NCBI RefSeq assembly: GCF_013410565.1
Contig: NZ_JACCFO010000001.1
Span: 62,001 to 126,000 of the forward strand
From: Streptomonospora nanhaiensis
GTDB taxonomy: Bacteria > Actinomycetota > Actinomycetes > Streptosporangiales > Streptosporangiaceae
Length of the DNA: 64,000 nt
Direction of reading: 5' to 3'
Each line of letters begins with the position of its first letter. The stretch's first letter is position 1. The notes under the pieces are model-generated. The model made no database searches, was not told the DNA's origin, and saw only the letters and a program-made list of their open reading frames with translations. Positions 17,839 to 26,342 of this stretch are shown piece after piece. The position numbers were made by a program, and so were the translations under genes.

Positions 17839-18816
17839 ATGAGCGGAACCGAGGGTGCGCACGACGAGGCACTGCGCGGCCTCGTGGAGCGCGGCGTGCT
17901 GTCGGGCTGGCAGGCCGACCAGGTCCGGGCCGCGCTCGCGGCCGGGCCCCGGCGCGCCGGGGCCCGCTGGACGGAGGTCGTCGGCTACATCGGCGGCGGC
18001 CTGGTGCTGGCGGGCGCCTGCGCGCTCGTCGGCGCCTCGTGGAGCGAGCTGGACCGCCCGGTGCGGGTGGCCCTGCTGGCCGCGCTGGCCGTGGTCGCGG
18101 TCGCCGGAGCCCTGGTCATGGCGGGCGGGCCGCAGAACATGCGGGGGCGGCGCGGCGGCGTCCCGACCGTGCGGCGCCGCATCGGCGGGGTGCTGCTGGC
18201 GCTGGCATCGGTGCTCGCCGCCTTCGCCGTGGGCGAGGCCCTGGAGTACGACGGCGACCTCACCTGGCTGCCGGTCCTGGTGGGCCTGGCCGTGGCGGCG
18301 GCCGGCTACGCGGCGCTGCCCTCGGCGGTGGGCCAGGTGGCGGTGTGGGGGATGGCCGCCGGGCTGGTGCCGGCGCTGATCGACACCTGGTGGCCCCAGA
18401 CCCACCACTTCTCCCTCATCCTGGGGAGCGCCTGGATCGCGCTGGGGGCGGCGTGGGCGGCCCTGGCCGCCGCCGGGGTACTGGCCGAGCGGCGCCTGGG
18501 CCTGGGGCTGGGCCCCGCGCTGGCCCTGGTGGGCTCCCAGTTCGTGCTGGCCTGGGACGGCTACGCCTACTGGGGCTACGGCGCGACCCTGGCGGTCGCG
18601 GCGGCCTGCCTGGCCTTCTACCGGTGGGAGCGCAGCGCGGTGCTGCTGGTCTTCGGCGTCCTGGGGATCACCGTGGGCCTGCCCGAACTGGTGTGGGACC
18701 TCACCGACGGCGCGATCGGCGCGGCGGCGGTCCTGCTGCTGGCGGGCGCGGTGCTCCTGGTGGCCAGCTGGCTCGGCCTGCGCACCCACCGCCGCGCCAA
18801 GCCCGCCGCCGGATGA
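17839..18816 (+). CDS. DUF2157-type integral membrane protein
   Basis: A 325-residue protein. Residues 1-45 are soluble and helical (ALRGLVERGVLSGWQADQVRAAL), as in DUF2157 proteins whose N-terminus precedes the membrane part. About ten hydrophobic spans follow, starting with VVGYIGGGLVLAGACALVGASW and ending with GAAAVLLLAGAVLLVASWLGL. The C-terminus is short and basic. ATG 17839 follows GAGGAGG at about ten bases. No function is established for the family. It is alone on its strand and faces the methyltransferase gene. Confidence 0.8.
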   Translation: MSGTEGAHDEALRGLVERGVLSGWQADQVRAALAAGPRRAGARWTEVVGYIGGGLVLAGACALVGASWSELDRPVRVALLAALAVVAVAGALVMAGGPQNMRGRRGGVPTVRRRIGGVLLALASVLAAFAVGEALEYDGDLTWLPVLVGLAVAAAGYAALPSAVGQVAVWGMAAGLVPALIDTWWPQTHHFSLILGSAWIALGAAWAALAAAGVLAERRLGLGLGPALALVGSQFVLAWDGYAYWGYGATLAVAAACLAFYRWERSAVLLVFGVLGITVGLPELVWDLTDGAIGAAAVLLLAGAVLLVASWLGLRTHRRAKPAAG

Positions 18817-18843
18817 CCGGCCGGCGGCGCGCTCCCCGCCGGG

Positions 18844-18894
18844 GGGAGGGCGCCGGGCGGAGCCGGGGACGGCGGCCCCGCCCGGCGCCCTCCC
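18844..18894. terminator. Bidirectional stem-loop between convergent genes
   Basis: A perfect 17-base-pair stem (18844-18860 with 18878-18894) with a 17-base loop separates the DUF2157 gene from the reverse-strand methyltransferase. It probably ends transcription from both sides. Confidence 0.6.
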
Positions 18895-18977
18895 TTCGGC
18901 GGCCGCGGTGCCGCCGATACCGGAAGGGCCTTCCGCCCGGACCGCCGGGTTCCGTCCGAGGGTGGCGGCCCCGCTAG

Positions 18978-20108
18978 CTAGCGGGATCCCCGGACCGGGC
19001 GGGACACCGGGTGCCCAGGGGTGTCCAGCCACACCTCGTGTGCGCCGTCGGGGTGAACGGTCAGGCCGAAGCGGTCCACTCCCGGGCTTCCCCGGGCCAG
19101 CCACCACCGGTACGCCGCCTCCGCCTCCTCCCACAGCCGGCGCGGGCCGCTCTGGTGCGCCCAGGTGGTGCCGTCCTCGGTGACCGCCACCGCCCAGGAG
19201 CGGTCGGTGAGCCCGTACAGCCACACCGTGCCGTCGCGGGCGTTGTGGACGGCGTCGGGTACGAGCAGGCCCAGCAGCATGCCGGTCCCGCCGTAGCCGG
19301 GGTCGAAGAGGTCGGCCACGTCCAGGCCGGTGCGCACGGCCGTGGAGTGGCCGGTGCGGACGTACTCCTCGTGGTCGGGCCACGCCAGGCGCTGGGAGCG
19401 CGCCTTCATGAACTGCGCGGGTCCGGTGAACCGCCCCGACGTGCTGCCGTCGCCGGCCGCGACCAGCCGCGCGAGGGCGTCGTGCGTGCTGAAGTGGGTG
19501 CCCCAAGGCGCCACGATCACCCCGCCGGGCCGGGTCTGCTCGATCCACGCCACGGGCACGGCGCGCACCCCCACCGTGGCGATGACGCGGTCGTAGGGCG
19601 CGCGGTCGGGAAACCCGGCCAGGCCGTCCCCGGCGACCACCACGGGCCGGTACCCGGCGGCGCGCAGCCGCGCGCGGGCGCGCTCGGCCAGCGCCGCGTC
19701 GACCTCGACGGTGGTCACCGCCTCCTCGCCCAGGCGCTCGCACAGCAGCGCGGCGTTCCACCCGGTGCCGGTGCCGATCTCCAGTACGCGCATGCCGGGC
19801 CGGGCGTCCAGATCGCGCAGCATCGCGGCGACGACGCTGGGCATCGACGCGCTGGAGGTGTACAGCTCGCCGACCTCGGCGGTGGCGCCGTCGTCCCACT
19901 GCACGGTGATGGGCACATCGGCCTCGGCCCACCGCGACCAGGCGTCGGGGTCGGCGGCGCGGTCCACCCGGCGCCGGTCGTCCTCGGGGGTGAAGGGCCA
20001 GATGACGTCGGGAAGGAAGTCCGCGCGCGGCACGGCGCGGAAGGCACCGCGCCACGCGGAATCTATGGTCCCGGTGTCCACGAGGAGCCGTTCCAGGTCC
20101 TCGGTCAC
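18978..20108 (-). CDS. Protein-L-isoaspartate O-methyltransferase-like enzyme
   Basis: A 376-residue SAM-dependent methyltransferase of the PCMT type. The N-terminus has WRGAFRAVPRADFLPD, then an SSASMPSVVAAML helix and the SAM motif VLEIGTGTGWNAALLCERLG (~125-145). VTTVEVDAALAERA and RVIATVGVRAVPVAWIEQTRPGG follow as in true PCMT. The C-terminal ~150 residues are extra compared with the ~210-residue repair enzyme, as in the long actinobacterial PCMT-like proteins, some of which modify peptides. The start GTG 20108 overlaps the stop of a tiny upstream ORF (GTGA). The substrate is unknown. Confidence 0.85.
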   Translation of the reverse strand: MTEDLERLLVDTGTIDSAWRGAFRAVPRADFLPDVIWPFTPEDDRRRVDRAADPDAWSRWAEADVPITVQWDDGATAEVGELYTSSASMPSVVAAMLRDLDARPGMRVLEIGTGTGWNAALLCERLGEEAVTTVEVDAALAERARARLRAAGYRPVVVAGDGLAGFPDRAPYDRVIATVGVRAVPVAWIEQTRPGGVIVAPWGTHFSTHDALARLVAAGDGSTSGRFTGPAQFMKARSQRLAWPDHEEYVRTGHSTAVRTGLDVADLFDPGYGGTGMLLGLLVPDAVHNARDGTVWLYGLTDRSWAVAVTEDGTTWAHQSGPRRLWEEAEAAYRWWLARGSPGVDRFGLTVHPDGAHEVWLDTPGHPVSRPVRGSR

Positions 20109-20209
20109 TTCTCATGCCGCCCCGGGCGCGGACCGCCGTCGGGGCTGGGCGGCGGCGGTGGGGGCATCGGCTGGAGCGGCGGCTGCGGCGGTCCTTCGCG
20201 GCGTGCCAA
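20105..20209 (-). CDS. 34-residue proline-rich ORF coupled to the methyltransferase
   Basis: A TTG-started ORF on the reverse strand, with a GAGGAG SD five bases upstream. Its product begins LARREGPPQPP, contains a run of six prolines and ends in GRHEK. Its stop TGA overlaps the methyltransferase GTG as GTGA, the standard arrangement for translational coupling. It could be a leader that tunes methyltransferase translation, or a small substrate peptide. No family is recognised. The coupled overlap and good SD are the only support. Confidence 0.45.
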   Translation of the reverse strand: MARREGPPQPPLQPMPPPPPPSPDGGPRPGRHEK

Positions 20210-20301
20210 CGGTTCTCCTCGGGATCGACGGCTCTCGTCGCCACCGTAGCCCCGCGACTACTCGCCGCCATTGCACGTGACCGACTGTGGCCAGAGGTGG
20301 C

Positions 20302-20349
20302 CGCTCGGGAGGTGGGCGGTCCGGTGAACGGCCGCCCACCTCCCGAGCG
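20302..20349 (-). terminator. Stem-loop terminator after tex
   Basis: A perfect 18-base-pair stem (20302-20319 with 20332-20349) with a 12-base loop lies 35 bases past the tex stop, between tex and the next reverse-strand gene. Confidence 0.65.
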
Positions 20350-20383
20350 CGGGTGCTCCTTCGCCCGCCCCGGGAGGCGCGGG

Positions 20384-22765
20384 TTAGCGCAGGCCCTTGT
20401 CGAGGCCGGCGCGGCGCAGGGCCTCGGCCATCGCGCTGTTGGCTCCCGGGTCGGGGGCGCCGCCGCGGCGGCCGTTGTGCTGCCGGCCGCCCTGGCCGCC
20501 CTCGCCCCGGCGGCGGCCCGCGCCGCCGCGGCCGCCCTCGCCGCGCTCGGGCCGACCGCCGCCCTTGGCGGGGCGCTCGGCCTCGGGGTCGTCGTCCAGG
20601 CGCATGCTCAGCGAGATCCGCTTGCGGTCGGTGTCGACGTCCATCACCTTCACCCGGACGATGTCGCCGGGCTTGGCGACATCGCGCGGGTCGTTGACGA
20701 AGCTCTTGGACATCGCCGACACGTGCACCAGGCCGTCCTGGTGCACGCCCACGTCCACGAACGCGCCGAACGCCGCGACGTTGGTGATCACGCCCTCCAG
20801 GATCATGCCCCGCCGCAGGTCCGCCAGGGTCTCCACGCCCTCCTTGAACGAGGCCGTGGTGAACGCCGGACGCGGGTCGCGCCCCGGCTTCTCCAGCTCC
20901 TTGAGGATGTCGGTGACCGTCGGCAGCCCGAACACCTCGTCCACGAAGTCCGCCGGGTTCAGCCTGCGCAGCGCCGGTCCGTTGCCGATCAGGTCGCCCA
21001 CCTGGCCGCCCGTGGCGTTCAGGATCCGCCGCACCACCGGGTAGGACTCCGGGTGCACGCTGGAGGCGTCCAGCGGGTCGTCGCCGCCGCGGATCCGCAG
21101 GAACCCCGCGCACTGCTCGAACGCCTTGGGGCCCAGCCGCGGCACCTCGGTGAGCGCCGAGCGCGCCCGGAACGGACCGTGGGCGTCGCGGTGGTCCACG
21201 ATGTTCTGCGCGATCGTGGAGTTGATGCCCGACACCCGCGACAGCAGCGGCACCGACGCCGTGTTGACGTCCACCCCCACCGCGTTCACGCAGTCCTCGA
21301 CCACGGTGTCCAGCGACCTCGACAGCTTCACCTCCGACAGGTCGTGCTGGTACTGCCCGACCCCGATCGACTTGGGGTCGATCTTCACCAGCTCCGCCAG
21401 GGGGTCCTGCAGCCGCCGCGCGATCGACACCGCGCCGCGCAGCGACACGTCCAGGTCGGGCAGTTCCCGCGAGGCGTAGGCCGAGGCCGAGTACACCGAC
21501 GCGCCCGCCTCCGACACCATCACCTTGGTCAGCTTGGCCGGCGCGACCAGCTTCACCAGGTCCGCGGCCAGCCTGTCGGTCTCGCGCGAGGCCGTGCCGT
21601 TGCCGATCGCCACCAGCTCCACGCCGTGCTCGCGCACCAGCCGCGCCAGGGTGGCCAGCGCCTCGTCCCAGCGCCGCTGCGGCGCGTGCGGGTACACGGT
21701 GTCGGTGGCCACCACCTTGCCGGTGCCGTCCACCACCGCCACCTTCACCCCCGTGCGCAGCCCCGGGTCCAGGCCGAGCGTGGGCCGGCTGCCCGCGGGC
21801 GCGGCCAGCAGCAGGTCGCGCAGGTTGGCGGCGAACACGGCCACCCCGTCGTCCTCGGCGCGCTGCCACAGCCGCATCCGCAGGTCGATGTCCAACCGCA
21901 CGAACACCCGCGTGCGCCAGGCCCAGCGCACGGTGTCCAGCAGCCAGCGGTCGCCCGGCCGCCCCCGGTCGGCGATCCCGTAGCGGGCGGCGATCGCGCG
22001 CTCGTAGGGCCCAGGCGCGGTGGGGGCGGCGTCCTCGTCGTCCTCCGGCTTCAGGGTGAGGGCCAGCACCTCCTCCTTCTCGCCGCGGAACATCGCCAGC
22101 ACCCGGTGGGAGGGCAGCTCGGTCAGGCCCTCGCTGAAGTCGAAGTAGTCGGCGAACTTGGCGCCGTCCTGCTCGCGGCCCTCGCGGACCTGCGCCACCA
22201 GGCGGCCCCGCTGCCACAGCCGCTCGCGCAGCTCGCCGACCAGGTCGGCGTCCTCGGTGAACCGCTCGACCAGGATCGCGCGGGCGCCCTCCAGCGCCGC
22301 GGCGGTGTCGGCGACGCCCTTCTCGGGGTCGACGTAGGCCGCCCCGGCCGCCTGCGGGTCCAGGCCGGGGTCGCCCAGCAGCGCGTCGGCCAGCGGCTCC
22401 AGCCCCGCCTCGCGGGCGGTCTGCGCCTTGGTGCGGCGCTTGGGCTTGAACGGGAGGTAGATGTCCTCCAGCCGGGCCTTGGAGTCGGCCTCGTTGATGC
22501 GCGCCTCAAGCTCGTCGTCGAGCTTGCCCTGGGACCGGATGGAGTCCAGGATCACGGCCCGGCGCTCTTCCAGCTCCCGCAGGTAGCGCAGCCGCTCCTC
22601 CAGGTGGCGCAGCTGGGCGTCGTCGAGGGCGCCGGTGGCCTCCTTGCGGTAGCGCGCGACGAAGGGCACGGTCGCCCCGCCGTCCAGCAGCGCGACGGCC
22701 GCCGTCACCTGGTGTTCGCGGACGCCGAGTTCCTCGGCGATCCGCCGGTCGATGCTGATCGTCAC
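20384..22765 (-). CDS. tex: Tex-family RNA-binding transcription accessory protein
   Basis: A 793-residue Tex protein, a nucleic-acid-binding factor linked to transcription. Domains in order: N-terminal helical Tex domain (VPFVARYRKEATGALDDAQLRHLEERL near residue 33-60), a YqgF/RNase H-like domain around 330-450 (GLDPGLRTGVKVAVVD), helix-hairpin-helix repeats around 480-560 (VNTASVPLLSRVSGI), and an S1 domain at ~655-720 (GVITNVAAFGAFVDVGVHQDGLVHVS). The last ~70 residues are Gly/Arg-rich and disordered, common in actinobacterial Tex. Starts at ATG 22765. Divergent from the eRF1-like gene. Confidence 0.95.
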   Translation of the reverse strand: MTISIDRRIAEELGVREHQVTAAVALLDGGATVPFVARYRKEATGALDDAQLRHLEERLRYLRELEERRAVILDSIRSQGKLDDELEARINEADSKARLEDIYLPFKPKRRTKAQTAREAGLEPLADALLGDPGLDPQAAGAAYVDPEKGVADTAAALEGARAILVERFTEDADLVGELRERLWQRGRLVAQVREGREQDGAKFADYFDFSEGLTELPSHRVLAMFRGEKEEVLALTLKPEDDEDAAPTAPGPYERAIAARYGIADRGRPGDRWLLDTVRWAWRTRVFVRLDIDLRMRLWQRAEDDGVAVFAANLRDLLLAAPAGSRPTLGLDPGLRTGVKVAVVDGTGKVVATDTVYPHAPQRRWDEALATLARLVREHGVELVAIGNGTASRETDRLAADLVKLVAPAKLTKVMVSEAGASVYSASAYASRELPDLDVSLRGAVSIARRLQDPLAELVKIDPKSIGVGQYQHDLSEVKLSRSLDTVVEDCVNAVGVDVNTASVPLLSRVSGINSTIAQNIVDHRDAHGPFRARSALTEVPRLGPKAFEQCAGFLRIRGGDDPLDASSVHPESYPVVRRILNATGGQVGDLIGNGPALRRLNPADFVDEVFGLPTVTDILKELEKPGRDPRPAFTTASFKEGVETLADLRRGMILEGVITNVAAFGAFVDVGVHQDGLVHVSAMSKSFVNDPRDVAKPGDIVRVKVMDVDTDRKRISLSMRLDDDPEAERPAKGGGRPERGEGGRGGAGRRRGEGGQGGRQHNGRRGGAPDPGANSAMAEALRRAGLDKGLR

Positions 22766-22969
22766 GTTGGGGTGTCCACTTTCTCGTTCTGGTCCGACGG
22801 TGCATTCTCCTGTGGCCCGGGGACGTTGTCACGCCGGACCCGCCCGCCCGCCCCGTCGCGCCGCCGCGCCGGTTTTGGTCGGGGGCTGACCGTGCGCCGA
22901 CCGGCCGTTGAACGCGGTGCTGGTCTCCTGTAGGGAAAGGACGCCTCAGCAGAACGAGAGGGGACGAGC

Positions 22970-24166
22970 GTGAACGTCGACCCGACGTCGCTGCGCGACC
23001 TGGCCACCATCTCCGACGACATCGGCGTGCTCAGCGTGTACGCCACCGCCGACCCCCGCGACCGCACGGCGACGCCCGCCTGGCGGCTGTCGGTCGACAA
23101 CGCCCTGGGCGAGGTGCGCGGCGGAGCGGCCAACGGCGGCGACAAGGAGCGCCAGGCCGCCGTGCTCGACCGCCTGGAGCGGCTGGGCCCCGAGATCGAG
23201 AGCGTGCTGCACACCACCGAGCCCGGCGTGGGCCGCGCGCTGTTCGCGCCGGTCACCGGCGAGGAGGTGCACACCCTCACCGTGCAGGTCCCGCTGGACG
23301 ACTGCGCGGTCCTGGCGCCCCACCCCTACCTGCGCCCGCTGGCCAACGCCCTCACCCTGGGCGCGCCCGCCGGCGTGGTGGCGGTGTCCCAGGACGGCGT
23401 GCGCGTGATCGACCTGCGCTTCGGCGCCGCCTCGGAGGTCACCCGGCTGGACTTCGCGCTGGACAACGACGACTGGCGCGGCACCCGCCCCGCCGCCGCC
23501 GGTAACCGGGGCCCGGGCGGCGGCGCCCCCTCGCGCACGGGCGGCGCCGCCGAGCGCTTCGACCGCCGCGTCACCGAGAACCTGCTGCGCTACCTCAACT
23601 CGGTGCGGCCGCGCATCGCCGAGATCGCCGACGCGCGCGGCTGGCGCGAGGTCGTGGTCACCGGCGACGCCCGCCTGCTGGAGGTGGTGCGCGAGGGCCT
23701 GCGCGCCGACCGGCCGCGCCGCGACGTCATCCTGCTGGACCGCCGGGTCTCGCCCCAGCGCCCCACCTCCGAGATCGCCGAGCTGGTGCGGCCCGAACTG
23801 GAGGAGGCGCGCACGCGCGCCTGCCGCGCGATGGCCGAGCGGGTGTGCGACATCGCGCGCTCGGGCGGCAACGCCACCACCGGGCTCAGCGACACCCTCG
23901 GCGCCCTGCGCGAGAACCGGGTGGCCCACCTGGTGATGGACGGCACCCGCGAGCTGACCGGGCACCGGGGCCGCGACGGGCGGTACTACCCTCAGGGAGA
24001 GCTGCCGCCCGGGGAGTCCTACACCTCCATGACCGAGGAGCTGGACCTGGGCGAGCGGATGATCGAGATGGGGCTCGCCGGGGGCGCCGAGGTCACGCTG
24101 CTCCCCGAGGGGGCGGCCGAGGTGCTGGCCGAGGCCAAGGGCGTCGCCGCGCTGCTGCGCTGGTAG
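22970..24166 (+). CDS. Bacterial eRF1-like (baeRF/Vms1-type) protein
   Basis: A 398-residue protein starting with LRDLATISDDIGVLSVYATADPRD, the typical opening of the bacterial eRF1-domain proteins (baeRF, COG1503-like). The middle has VVAVSQDGVRVIDLRFG, and the C-terminal half has RFDRRVTENLLRYLNSVRPRI and GWREVVVTGDARLLEVVREGL followed by ALRENRVAHLVMDGTREL. Members have been linked to ribosome rescue (Vms1-type peptidyl-tRNA cleavage) or, in the Balon/Rv2629 branch, ribosome hibernation; which applies is not decidable here. A Gly/Arg-rich loop is near residue 180-198. GTG 22970 follows GAGAGGGG. The next gene is 39 bases away. Confidence 0.75.
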   Translation: MNVDPTSLRDLATISDDIGVLSVYATADPRDRTATPAWRLSVDNALGEVRGGAANGGDKERQAAVLDRLERLGPEIESVLHTTEPGVGRALFAPVTGEEVHTLTVQVPLDDCAVLAPHPYLRPLANALTLGAPAGVVAVSQDGVRVIDLRFGAASEVTRLDFALDNDDWRGTRPAAAGNRGPGGGAPSRTGGAAERFDRRVTENLLRYLNSVRPRIAEIADARGWREVVVTGDARLLEVVREGLRADRPRRDVILLDRRVSPQRPTSEIAELVRPELEEARTRACRAMAERVCDIARSGGNATTGLSDTLGALRENRVAHLVMDGTRELTGHRGRDGRYYPQGELPPGESYTSMTEELDLGERMIEMGLAGGAEVTLLPEGAAEVLAEAKGVAALLRW

Positions 24167-24205
24167 CCGCCGGCCGCAGGCCCCGTAGACGAGGGGAGCG
24201 GGCCG

Positions 24206-24817
24206 GTGCCGCGGATCGGGGTGCGCGAGTTCCAGTTGGTGCTGCTGCGCCGGATGGCCGACTTCCAGCCCGGCCTGGTCGAGGACGCCGCACGGTCGCT
24301 GGGCGCCTCGCGCACCGAGGCCCGCGAGGTCAACGCCACCTGGCAGCGGATGCTGCGCTCGCCCCGCGCCCCCGCCGGGGTGCGCCGCTACACGACAGTG
24401 CTGGGCGCGCCCGAGAGCGACGGGGAGCGGGCCGTGGGCGACCTGACCTGCCGCGTCCTGCGCTGGCCGCTGCCGCTGTGGCCCCAGCTGCGGTTCGAGG
24501 TGGTGGCGCTGGGGGAGCGCGGTGGGGGCGGCGTGCTCCAGGAGTGGCTGGTGCGCGCGCCGGGCTCGCCGCCGCCCGCGCTGCGCGCGGTGGGCGACCT
24601 GGCGCCGTGGTCATGCGTGGTCGGGGACGTCGGGCGGGCGTTCGCCCCGGCCCAACCGCTGGAGGGCACCGCGCCCGCGCGCTGGCGGCTGGCCTTCACC
24701 GCCGACGACGGGGCCGGAGCCGCGCGCCGCTACGTCGCCGACTTCACCTGGGGGCTGCTCCAGGAGGTCCGGGCCTTGGTCCCCGCTCCGGCGGCGGGCG
24801 GGCCGGCGGCAGGCTGA
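24206..24817 (+). CDS. Conserved-looking hypothetical protein
   Basis: A 203-residue protein of unknown function, starting GTG 24206. It opens with GVREFQLVLLRRMADFQPGLVEDAARSLGASRTEAREVNATWQRM, a helical segment, and then a mixed strand region rich in Trp/Leu (RVLRWPLPLWPQLRFEVVALGE). No signal peptide, membrane span or known catalytic motif is visible. Codon use is fully native. It probably forms an operon with the eRF1-like gene (39-base gap) and is closed by a stem-loop directly after its stop. Confidence 0.65.
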   Translation: MPRIGVREFQLVLLRRMADFQPGLVEDAARSLGASRTEAREVNATWQRMLRSPRAPAGVRRYTTVLGAPESDGERAVGDLTCRVLRWPLPLWPQLRFEVVALGERGGGGVLQEWLVRAPGSPPPALRAVGDLAPWSCVVGDVGRAFAPAQPLEGTAPARWRLAFTADDGAGAARRYVADFTWGLLQEVRALVPAPAAGGPAAG

Positions 24818-24847
24818 GCACCCGCGCCCGGCGGCGGGCGCGGGTGC
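24818..24847. terminator. Stem-loop directly after the stop codon
   Basis: A perfect 13-base-pair stem (24818-24830 with 24835-24847) and a 4-base loop separate the forward gene from the small reverse-strand gene. Confidence 0.6.
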
Positions 24848-24895
24848 CGCGCGCTGGCGACCGGGCCGACCGGGTGCCGTCGGCCCGCGCCGGTG

Positions 24896-25015
24896 CTAGC
24901 GGCGGTTGCTGCGGCGGGACTGGCGCCGCATCAGGGTCGCGACGGTCACGAAGATGGTGGGGATCCCGATGATCAGCACGGCGATGACGATGAGTTCAGC
25001 GGTTCCGATCTCCAT
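24896..25015 (-). CDS. 39-residue single-span membrane protein
   Basis: A reverse-strand ORF starting ATG 25015. Residues ~6-30 form one hydrophobic helix (TAELIVIAVLIIGIPTIF), and the tail is short and strongly basic (RRQSRRSNRR). The composition is exactly that of a small membrane protein with a cytoplasmic positive end. Its GC use is native. No family is known to me. It lies alone between two terminators or gene ends. Confidence 0.6.
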   Translation of the reverse strand: MEIGTAELIVIAVLIIGIPTIFVTVATLMRRQSRRSNRR

Positions 25016-25055
25016 GATCGTGCGACTACCCGCTGGGGTGCGGCCCACACCGGGG

Positions 25056-25667
25056 TCAGCCCGCGCGCGGGCCGCTGAGCAGGGCCGCCACCTGGCCGGC
25101 CAGGGGCGGCGCCGACAGCCGGTTGTCGATCTCGGCGTGGGCGACGGGCGGCGGCTCGTCGGGCCGGACGCGGTCGAGGAACTCCGCGAACCTCTCGACC
25201 TTTCCGGAGTCGCGGGAGCGCCCGCGCAGGTCGAGCCGCTCTCTGAGGGTGGCGGCGTCGCTGCGCACCCACACCAGCCGGACCGGTTCGCCGCCCAGGT
25301 CGGCGGCCCAGGCCCGCCAGCGCGCGGGGTCGCGGATCTGCCCGGTGAAGGGCGCCACCAGCATGGCCGGGCAGCCGGCCGAGCGGATCTCGCGGGCGGC
25401 GGCGGTCATGCCCCCGTACTCGTGGACCTTGACGTGGGCGTCGTACCAGGCGCCTTCGCGCTCGCCGTAGGAGCGGCCGTGCGCGGCGAGCACCTCGGCG
25501 ACGAACCCGCTGAACAGGGTGTCCTTGTCCAGCAGGGCGGGGACCGGGCGCAGGGCGGCCAGCAGCAGGCGGGCCACGGTGGACTTCCCGGCCCCGGGCG
25601 CACCGGCCACCACCCACACGGCGGCGAGGGAGGCGGGCGCGGGCCCGGCCGGGTCGGCGGTGCTCAG
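25056..25667 (-). CDS. P-loop ATPase/kinase of the zeta-toxin or nucleotide-kinase type
   Basis: The Walker A motif VWVVAGAPGAGKSTVARLLL is near the N-terminus, followed by LLDKDTLFSGFVAEVLAA (Asp likely magnesium or substrate binding), HVKVHEYGGMTAAAREI, APFTGQIRDPARW and RLVWVRSDAATLRERL with a lid-like RSRDSGK. About 200 residues, which fits AAA-33/zeta-type kinases. Start is uncertain: no ATG exists, and the best choice is CTG 25667, whose CTGA overlaps the stop of the upstream gene; GTG 25619 would cut too close to the P-loop. Substrate unknown. No antitoxin-like neighbour was seen, so a toxin role is not supported. Confidence 0.72.
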   Translation of the reverse strand: MSTADPAGPAPASLAAVWVVAGAPGAGKSTVARLLLAALRPVPALLDKDTLFSGFVAEVLAAHGRSYGEREGAWYDAHVKVHEYGGMTAAAREIRSAGCPAMLVAPFTGQIRDPARWRAWAADLGGEPVRLVWVRSDAATLRERLDLRGRSRDSGKVERFAEFLDRVRPDEPPPVAHAEIDNRLSAPPLAGQVAALLSGPRAG

Positions 25668-25987
25668 GAGTCGCCCAGGATGTCGGGGGCGTAGTACTCG
25701 TCCACCGGCATCGGGCCGCGGTAGCCCTGGCACATGCACTGGCGGTAGGTGCCGCCGCTCTGGCCGACCCAGCGGCCGGGGATGACGACCTGGGCCTGGC
25801 ACAGCTTGGACTCCTGGTCGTGGAAGACCAGGTGGTGGCCGCAGCCGCAGATGGGCTGGGGCGTGCGCGGCGCCGCGGCGACGGCCGGCGGGGGGTGCGG
25901 GGCGGGGGAGCGCCGGGGGAGGAGGCGTCCGATCATCACGCCGCCGAGGGCTATGGCGGCTCCAACGACGAGGCTGACCGGATCCAT
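25664..25987 (-). CDS. Small membrane-anchored cysteine-rich protein
   Basis: A 107-residue protein from ATG 25987 with GGAGGG upstream. Residues 4-21 (VSLVVGAAIALGGVMIG) are a membrane span, then a Pro-rich linker, then a metal-site-like region: ICGCGHHLVFHD, LCQAQV and QCMCQGY, giving a C-x-C-x-x-H ... C ... C-x-C pattern. It ends DEYYAPDILGDS. Zinc or iron-sulfur binding is likely but not proved. The stop overlaps the proposed start of the P-loop protein, so the two are probably co-translated. Confidence 0.65.
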   Translation of the reverse strand: MDPVSLVVGAAIALGGVMIGRLLPRRSPAPHPPPAVAAAPRTPQPICGCGHHLVFHDQESKLCQAQVVIPGRWVGQSGGTYRQCMCQGYRGPMPVDEYYAPDILGDS

Positions 25988-26156
25988 CCTGCACCGCCCT
26001 CCGAAGAAGTTCTCTTCATTGTCGCCGAAGGCCCCGCGGAGCGCCCGGCGCCCCGGACCGATTCCGTGTCCATTCTGCGTCCGCAATCGGGCGGACGCCA
26101 TGGCCACCCGGCGCGATTCGCCGCCGGGTGGCCGGGAGGGCGGGCCGGTCGCGGGA

Positions 26157-26342
26157 TCAGGGCCGCAGGTAGGGCCGCACCCGCGCGGGCCGCTCCTGGG
26201 GGAGCGGCGGGAGGTTGGCGTTCTCGCTGCGGGGGTTGCCGCAGTAGCCGCAGGGATCGGTCCGGCTGGGGCGCTCGCACAGTCGGCAGGTCCAGGGCCC
26301 GGGATCGGGGGACTCCTTCACCGGGCCATCGGTGTCCGCCAC
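26157..26342 (-). CDS. 61-residue zinc-ribbon-like protein
   Basis: GTG 26342 is preceded by a near-perfect GGAGGTGA SD. The product has WTCRLCERPSRTDPCGYCGNP at its centre, two C-x-x-C pairs that make a zinc ribbon, and a Pro/Arg-rich C-terminus. The start lies 25 bases inside the upstream gene, so both are translated from one message. Function unknown. Confidence 0.65.
   Translation of the reverse strand: MADTDGPVKESPDPGPWTCRLCERPSRTDPCGYCGNPRSENANLPPLPQERPARVRPYLRP

Noticed and set aside
25056-25667. Zeta-toxin of a toxin-antitoxin pair
   Set aside because: Only the kinase fold supports this; no antitoxin-like neighbour exists, and its partner is a membrane Cys-rich protein.
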